A stretch of DNA of 20,504 bases from contig PEXL01000012.1 in NCBI GenBank assembly GCA_002779065.1, positions 1-20,504 on the forward strand. The letters run 5' to 3'. This stretch comes from Candidatus Diapherotrites archaeon CG08_land_8_20_14_0_20_34_12. GTDB lineage: Archaea; Iainarchaeota; Iainarchaeia; Iainarchaeales; 0-14-0-20-34-12. Positions 16,887-20,504 of this stretch are shown piece after piece. The translations under genes were made by a program, and so were the position numbers. Numbering within the stretch: the stretch's first letter is position 1; each line of letters begins with the position of its first letter. The notes under the pieces were generated by a model that was given only the letters and a program-made list of their open reading frames with translations, made no database searches and was not told where the DNA came from.

Positions 16887-16943
16887 TTGCTATTTTCAAG
16901 CTTTACGCCTCTTATTTTATTTTTTTCCTGTCCATAAATCTCA

Positions 16944-16985
16944 CCGCAAGGGAACCACTGTATTTATACAGTGGGGGAATTGCGG
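16944..16985 (+). mobile_element. Left-end nested hairpin of the TnpB element
   Basis: CCACTGTA (16955-16962) and TACAGTGG (16967-16974) pair around TTTA. Outside them, CCGCAA (16944-16949) pairs with TTGCGG (16980-16985), separated from the inner stem by the same five bases, GGGAA, on both sides. Subterminal hairpins of this kind mark IS200/IS605-family ends. The exact left boundary cannot be placed. Confidence 0.65.
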
Positions 16986-17007
16986 ACTCTCCACAACCTT
17001 TTTAGAC

Positions 17008-17016
17008 TTATTTAAA
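17008..17016 (+). promoter_or_regulatory. Candidate TATA box of tnpB; leaderless start likely
   Basis: TTATTTAAA is centred about 26 bases before the ATG at 17038, so transcription would begin at or next to the start codon. No ribosome binding site precedes the ATG, consistent with a leaderless mRNA. Confidence 0.5.
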
Positions 17017-17037
17017 CATAATATATCTGTTGAGACT

Positions 17038-18297
17038 ATGAGGAAATGTATTGTTTTGAATATTGTAGATTTGACTCCAAAGAAATCAAAACTTTTACTT
17101 CGTGTGTTTTCTGAATACCTTAAAGTATCAAATCGAACATTAAAGCAATTGCCTAAAGCTTCTTCTTCTAGTGAATTACACCACTTAACATACTCAATCA
17201 TAAAGAAAACCTCCTTTTTGCCCGCCGACATCATTGAAGAGGCAAGGAAAGATATTTGGGCTAAACGAAAGAAAATCAAAGGGAAAATTGCTAATGCGTC
17301 TATTAGATTCAATAAAGACTTGTTTAAGTTTGTCAAAACCGAACGAAATAATCCTTGTTTTAAAATTACTTATTCCCCTAAGAAATCCTTTGTAATACCT
17401 GTCAAGCTCGATAAACAACTTCAAAGAGTTGATTCCTTTACTTCTAATGGCTGGACTTTTGATAACATCAATCTTCTTAAAGACGGAAGAATTGCAGTTG
17501 TCCTTGAGAAAGAATTCGAAGAACCCGAGCGGGACAAAAGATTTATTCTTGGAATTGATATTGGTTCTTCCACACTTGCTGCTGTTTCTATTTTTGATAC
17601 TAAAACTTCCAAAGTAGCCAAGCAACTTTACTTTGGTCGAGATGTTGTTCTTAGGCAAAAGAAATATTCTGAAAGAAGAGCCAAATTGCAAAGCCTTGCT
17701 GATAAAGGTTCTGAAAGAGCAAAGAATTCTTTGAATAGGCTTAAACATTCCCAAGAAAACTTTGTTAAAACCAGAAGTGGACAGATTGCCAAAGAAATTA
17801 TCCTTCTTGCCAAAAAATATGAGGCTTATATTTCTATCGAAAAACTCAAGAATATTAGAGGCAAACGAGGAAGATTTAATAAACAAGCCAATGCTAAAAT
17901 CAATCGAATTCCTTATTACAAATTCAAAGAGTTCTTGAAGTCTAACGCAGAGCAACTTGGTGTTTTTGTTCAAGAAATTGATGCTTACCACACTTCTAAA
18001 TGGTGTCCACATTGCGGTGCAGTGAATGAAGGACATTGTCCGGGAAATTATAGTTTGTATAAATGCAAAGAATGTGGTTTGATTCTTAACTCTGACAGAA
18101 AGGCAAGTCTTGCTATCGCTGTCAAATCTGTATTGGAGCGGACTAATAATCATAGTCTCAACAACCTTGATTTTGTCCTGATTTCCAATACTAAAGTCCC
18201 TGTAAACGGGCTTATTCGTCAAGATGACGCTGGTTTTTGTAAAGTTGTTGTGCAACATATTAATCAACCGATTGAAAGCCTACCTTTTCAAAGGTAG
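17038..18297 (+). CDS. tnpB: TnpB RNA-guided nuclease (IS200/IS605 family)
   Basis: TnpB proteins are RNA-guided DNA endonucleases, relatives of Cas12, that use an RNA from the element's right end. The 419 residues contain the N-terminal beta/helical lobes (1-165) and a RuvC fold with its three acidic residues intact: Asp174 in GIDIGSS, Glu268 in ISIEKL and Asp353 in NSDRKASLAI. A zinc-ribbon is inserted between the last two (C323xxC326 and C343xxC346). The tail after RuvC (about 60 residues) is longer than in the second copy. Length and motifs give no sign of decay. The start ATG follows a TATA-like box by about 26 bases. It lies downstream of the large surface-protein gene on the same strand. 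Confidence 0.93.
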   Translation: MRKCIVLNIVDLTPKKSKLLLRVFSEYLKVSNRTLKQLPKASSSSELHHLTYSIIKKTSFLPADIIEEARKDIWAKRKKIKGKIANASIRFNKDLFKFVKTERNNPCFKITYSPKKSFVIPVKLDKQLQRVDSFTSNGWTFDNINLLKDGRIAVVLEKEFEEPERDKRFILGIDIGSSTLAAVSIFDTKTSKVAKQLYFGRDVVLRQKKYSERRAKLQSLADKGSERAKNSLNRLKHSQENFVKTRSGQIAKEIILLAKKYEAYISIEKLKNIRGKRGRFNKQANAKINRIPYYKFKEFLKSNAEQLGVFVQEIDAYHTSKWCPHCGAVNEGHCPGNYSLYKCKECGLILNSDRKASLAIAVKSVLERTNNHSLNNLDFVLISNTKVPVNGLIRQDDAGFCKVVVQHINQPIESLPFQR

Positions 18298-18306
18298 GTA
18301 GTTTAC
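18150..18306 (+). ncRNA. Predicted omega RNA (right-end RNA) of the first TnpB
   Basis: In characterised IS200/IS605 systems the guide RNA overlaps the 3' end of tnpB and ends at the right end of the element, with the guide taken from flanking DNA. Here CCTACCTTT (18279-18287) and AAAGGTAGG (18290-18298) form a perfect stem over the stop codon, followed by TAGTTTAC. The 5' limit is a guess; the guide would begin at about 18307 (TACTTCATACCC). Confidence 0.45.
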
Positions 18307-18358
18307 TACTTCATACCCAATACTTTTATTTTCTTCTTATTCTATTCTTTATATTATT

Positions 18359-18976
18359 ATGAAAGGTTTATTGTTAATTAGCGGGGGCTTTGATTCCGCT
18401 GTTGCAGGATATGTTGCAAAGCAGCACAATATTGAACTTTCAGCACTTCATTTTTCCTTGGAACCATTTACCGATTCAAAACCTTTTGAAAAGTCAAAAA
18501 ATTGCGCAAAGGTTTTAGGCCTTGATACTATTTATTATTCCAAGGCAGGTGATTATTTCTTACAATTTGCAAAGCATTGCAATGAGAAATATTACTTTAT
18601 TTTAGGCAAGCGTTTTATGTTAAAAGCAGCAGAAAAGCTTGCCTTGAAAAATAATTTTGATTTTCTTATTACTGGCGAGAATTTAGGCCAGGTTTCAAGC
18701 CAGACATCACAAAGTTTGGCAGTAATTCAAAAAGCAATTAATATCCCTTTAATCAGGCCATTGCTTTGTTATGATAAAGAAGAAATTCTAACAGTAGCAA
18801 AAAAGATTGGCACATATGAATTGTCAAAAGGCCCGGAATGCTGTGATGTTTTAGCATCGGGCAAGCCTATTACAAGCCCTGATCTTTCAATTGTTTTGGA
18901 AGAAGAGAAAAAAATAGATATTAATTCAATTGTTGAAAAGGCATTTTCCGAAATGCAAGAAATTAGGATTAATTGA
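18359..18976 (+). CDS. Stand-alone ThiI-type PP-loop ATP pyrophosphatase
   Basis: PP-loop enzymes of the ThiI family adenylate a tRNA uridine (U8) for 4-thiouridine formation, and related ones serve thiamine or other sulfur transfer. The 205 residues contain the PP-loop SGGFDSA (8-14), the ThiI signature TGENLGQVSSQT (105-116) and the RPLLCYDKEEI...IGT region (133-152). Paired cysteines (C161, C162) lie where archaeal ThiI proteins have catalytic cysteines. The N-terminal ferredoxin-like and THUMP tRNA-binding domains of full ThiI are absent, and no rhodanese domain is present, so substrate recognition must come from elsewhere or differ. The gene begins about 50 bases after the right end of the TnpB element and converges with the deaminase fusion gene. 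Confidence 0.85.
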   Translation: MKGLLLISGGFDSAVAGYVAKQHNIELSALHFSLEPFTDSKPFEKSKNCAKVLGLDTIYYSKAGDYFLQFAKHCNEKYYFILGKRFMLKAAEKLALKNNFDFLITGENLGQVSSQTSQSLAVIQKAINIPLIRPLLCYDKEEILTVAKKIGTYELSKGPECCDVLASGKPITSPDLSIVLEEEKKIDINSIVEKAFSEMQEIRIN

Positions 18977-18977
18977 T

Positions 18978-18997
18978 AATCACATAATTATGTGATT
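18978..18997. terminator. Perfect 20-base palindrome between convergent genes
   Basis: AATCACATAATTATGTGATT equals its own reverse complement, and CACATAATTA is repeated immediately after it. It begins one base after the PP-loop gene's stop codon and 22 bases before the end of the convergent deaminase gene, so it could act as a two-way terminator or a protein-binding site. Its tail lacks a long T run. Confidence 0.55.
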
Positions 18998-19018
18998 CAC
19001 ATAATTAAGCAAAATATG

Positions 19019-20032
19019 TTATTTCCCTATTTTCTTTAAATCTACTTTCACTAATTCTATCCCTGCTGCTTTCAACAATTTATTTGCGGTTTCATTCAAC
19101 GGATATTCAGCATTATACACTACTTTTTTAATGCCAGCATTTATTATCATCTTTGAGCACATTAAGCAAGGGGCAAAAGTAGTATATAACTCACCGTCTT
19201 TTACCGCTATCCCATGGTATGCTGATTGCACAATCGCATTTTCTTCAGCATGTGAACATAAACATTCCTCTAATCCTTTACCACTCTCACCAAACGAATT
19301 GCATCTTGGGCATCCGCCCTCATTGCAATTTTTTACACCTCTTGGCGTTCCATTATAACCAGTTGAAACAATTCTTTTATCCTTAACAATTACTGCGGCA
19401 ACCTTTCTTTTGATGCAGTTACTCCTAGTTGCAACAACCTTTGCCACATTTAAAAAATATTCATCCCAACTGGGCCTTTCAAAATTCTGAGGTATTTTTT
19501 TCATAAGATCATCCACCTTTTTACTCAATTTTTCAACAGAAGAATCATTAATTATTTTATATTTGCAAAGCTTTTTGCATGCAAGCAATTGCTGTGCATT
19601 TTTATCCTTGCTTTTCAATTCTTTGCCTTCCAATTCTTTAAATTGCAAAAAAGTTTTTATGTCCCCCTTTCTTTTTCTCTCCAAACATCTCTCAAATCTC
19701 ACTTTTTGAGGGGCATCAACCCATATTAAATAGGCATTTTTAAGCCCTAAAATAGCTTTTGCCTCATCTGGATTCCTTATCGAATCCACGATGCAATTTT
19801 TATCATTTTCAATACTTTTAATTATCCGTTTTGCAAGTACATTGCTTCCTTTAGTCCTTCTTAATTCATTTCCAAAAGCAATTAAATGCTCCCTAGTTTC
19901 CTTTAACCCCCTAATTTTTAGTTCTTCCCTTAAAGCATCAGATAATGATAGGTAATAGAACCCTTTCTTTTGCAAGTATTCAGAAACAGTGCCTTTCCCA
20001 GAACAATAAGTGCCAATAAGCCCAATAATCAT
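19019..20032 (-). CDS. Fusion of a P-loop nucleotide kinase-like domain and a dCMP deaminase
   Basis: The 337-residue protein has two parts. Residues 1 to about 180 resemble the dephospho-CoA kinase/archaeal adenylate-kinase-like P-loop family, with GTYCSGKGT at 7-15 and IVDSIRNPDEA (81-91). Residues about 187-337 are a zinc-dependent dCMP deaminase: HAEENA (catalytic His261, Glu263) and PCLMC (Cys289, Cys292) form the catalytic zinc site, and C236, C241, C244, C257 and C259 supply the additional cysteine cluster of this family. dCMP deaminases convert dCMP to dUMP, the precursor of dTMP. A related P-loop plus deaminase layout occurs in yeast Dcd1, so the fusion is not without precedent. What the kinase domain phosphorylates, if anything, is unknown. 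The start ATG at 20032 is only about 37 bases from the end of the second TnpB element. Confidence 0.9.
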   Translation of the reverse strand: MIIGLIGTYCSGKGTVSEYLQKKGFYYLSLSDALREELKIRGLKETREHLIAFGNELRRTKGSNVLAKRIIKSIENDKNCIVDSIRNPDEAKAILGLKNAYLIWVDAPQKVRFERCLERKRKGDIKTFLQFKELEGKELKSKDKNAQQLLACKKLCKYKIINDSSVEKLSKKVDDLMKKIPQNFERPSWDEYFLNVAKVVATRSNCIKRKVAAVIVKDKRIVSTGYNGTPRGVKNCNEGGCPRCNSFGESGKGLEECLCSHAEENAIVQSAYHGIAVKDGELYTTFAPCLMCSKMIINAGIKKVVYNAEYPLNETANKLLKAAGIELVKVDLKKIGK

Positions 20033-20068
20033 TGTTTAACCCTTATCTTTAATTCTAAATACCTTTTT

Positions 20069-20230
20069 GTGAACTACCCCAGCCTAAAGGCTGCAGCTTC
20101 CTAATTCATCGCTTCCCTATTGAGAAGCTCCAAAGGCTCTGAGGCCAGTTCCTGGCCAGATTTTAATATATTCAATGCTGCATTGTGGTCTCGATCTATT
20201 TCAAGGCCACATGTACATTTATGTATTCTT
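20069..20230 (-). ncRNA. Predicted omega RNA of the second TnpB element
   Basis: By the rule for IS605-type elements, the RNA would cover the 3' end of tnpB and the right-end hairpin and take its guide from the DNA just beyond about 20069 (minus-strand AAAAAGGTATTTAGAATTAA). Its 5' limit is a guess. Confidence 0.4.
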
Positions 20231-20504
20231 TCATATAATGGTTTTTTAACTATTGTTCCGCACTTGTAACACTTGCTTGTTGTATTCCTTGGATTTACTT
20301 TTACAAAGGAAATACCAGCGCTTTCAGCCTTGTATTTCAGCATCTGTAAAAAGTGATTCCAGGAAGCATCCATTATGTTTCTTGCTAAGTATGATTCTTT
20401 TATTATATTTCTTATATCTAGATCTTCTGCTGCTATAAAGTCATAGTTATTCACATAGTATCTTGATGTTTTATGCAGAAAATCATTCCTTTGATTAAAG
20501 ATTC
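20101..20504 (-). CDS. tnpB: TnpB nuclease, C-terminal part (5' end outside window)
   Basis: The frame stays open to the right edge, and residues before the first possible GTG start (20454) read NQRNDFLHKTSRYY, standard TnpB sequence, so the gene is cut by the window and is not a short gene. Visible are the RuvC-II glutamate (IAAEDLDI), the zinc ribbon (CYKCG ... CTCG in CKCTCGLEIDRD order) and the RuvC-III aspartate in DRDHNAALNI. The C-terminal tail is short, ending REAMN. It differs clearly from the first TnpB in the region of overlap (for example DRDHNAALNI against NSDRKASLAI), so the two elements are not recent copies of each other. Only the first part of RuvC is unseen. Confidence 0.92.
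   Translation of the reverse strand, partial: IFNQRNDFLHKTSRYYVNNYDFIAAEDLDIRNIIKESYLARNIMDASWNHFLQMLKYKAESAGISFVKVNPRNTTSKCYKCGTIVKKPLYERIHKCTCGLEIDRDHNAALNILKSGQELASEPLELLNREAMN

Larger units (their letters stand above)
16940..18306 (+). mobile_element. TnpB-only IS200/IS605-type element
   Basis: The unit comprises the left-end hairpin, one apparently intact tnpB and a right-end hairpin followed by TAGTTTAC. No tnpA (Y1 transposase) is present, so the element would depend on a transposase supplied elsewhere, or be kept for its nuclease. The right boundary at about 18306 is placed by analogy with TAGTTCAC at the end of the second element; the left boundary is approximate. Confidence 0.7.
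20069..20504 (-). mobile_element. Right end of a second IS200/IS605-type TnpB element
   Basis: On the minus strand the tnpB stop codon (20101-20103) is followed by a hairpin with arms CAGCCT (20080-20085 on the plus strand) and AGGCTG (20088-20093), then GGGGTAGTTCAC ending at about 20069. This hairpin-plus-GTAGTTCAC end is a known pattern in IS605-type right ends. The rest of the element lies beyond the right edge. Confidence 0.75.

Noticed and set aside
17194..18267. 357-residue open frame antisense to tnpB
   Set aside because: It lies wholly against a gene with intact catalytic motifs, has no recognisable domain and a low-complexity Ser/Phe/Asn composition typical of antisense frames.
20101..20454. 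Complete 117-residue zinc-ribbon protein
   Set aside because: The frame continues to the right edge with typical TnpB residues, so it is the C-terminal part of a longer tnpB.

Overview
This is AT-rich archaeal DNA. Nine intact minus-strand genes form the classical archaeal transcription-translation operon: rpoH, rpoB'' , rpoB', rpoA1, rpoA2, eL30, nusA-like, uS12, uS7, then EF-2 with a diphthamide-type histidine loop. Shine-Dalgarno sites read as GGTGA/GTGAT. The large RNA polymerase subunit is split into B'' and B', as in many euryarchaeal lineages. The Cys-rich 'CGxxxC...E...CPxDC' surface proteins and the compact layout resemble DPANN or small euryarchaeal genomes, but the exact phylum cannot be fixed from this window.

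Layout, left to right: (1) 1-966, the C-terminal part of a membrane-anchored surface protein, cut by the window edge. (2) 967-1145, a convergent terminator region. (3) 1146-12500, the RNAP/ribosomal/EF-2 operon on the minus strand. (4) 12501-12839, a divergent regulatory gap with TATA-like boxes and a striking long-arm inverted repeat. (5) 12840-13958, an MscS-type channel followed by a row of three hairpins. (6) 14190-16886, a large modular surface protein that is a paralogue of the first gene. (7) About 16940-18306, a TnpB-only IS200/IS605-type element with an apparently intact nuclease, a left-end hairpin and a right-end hairpin. (8) 18359-18976, a stand-alone ThiI-type PP-loop enzyme. (9) 19019-20032 on the minus strand, a fusion of a P-loop nucleotide kinase-like domain and a dCMP deaminase. 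(10) 20069-20504 on the minus strand, the right end of a second, different TnpB element running off the window.

The central operon is housekeeping: its genes are tightly packed, and the Shine-Dalgarno site of a gene often overlaps the end of the gene before it, which suggests coupled translation. The flanks are accessory. Two surface-protein paralogues sit on either side of the operon, and two TnpB elements bracket a two-gene segment (PP-loop enzyme and kinase-dCMP deaminase). I see no clear new defence system. The best candidates for something undescribed are the shared module of the surface-protein pair, the 12742-12820 inverted repeat ahead of the channel gene, the NusA-like protein whose second KH domain lacks GxxG, and the two TnpB/omega-RNA units.
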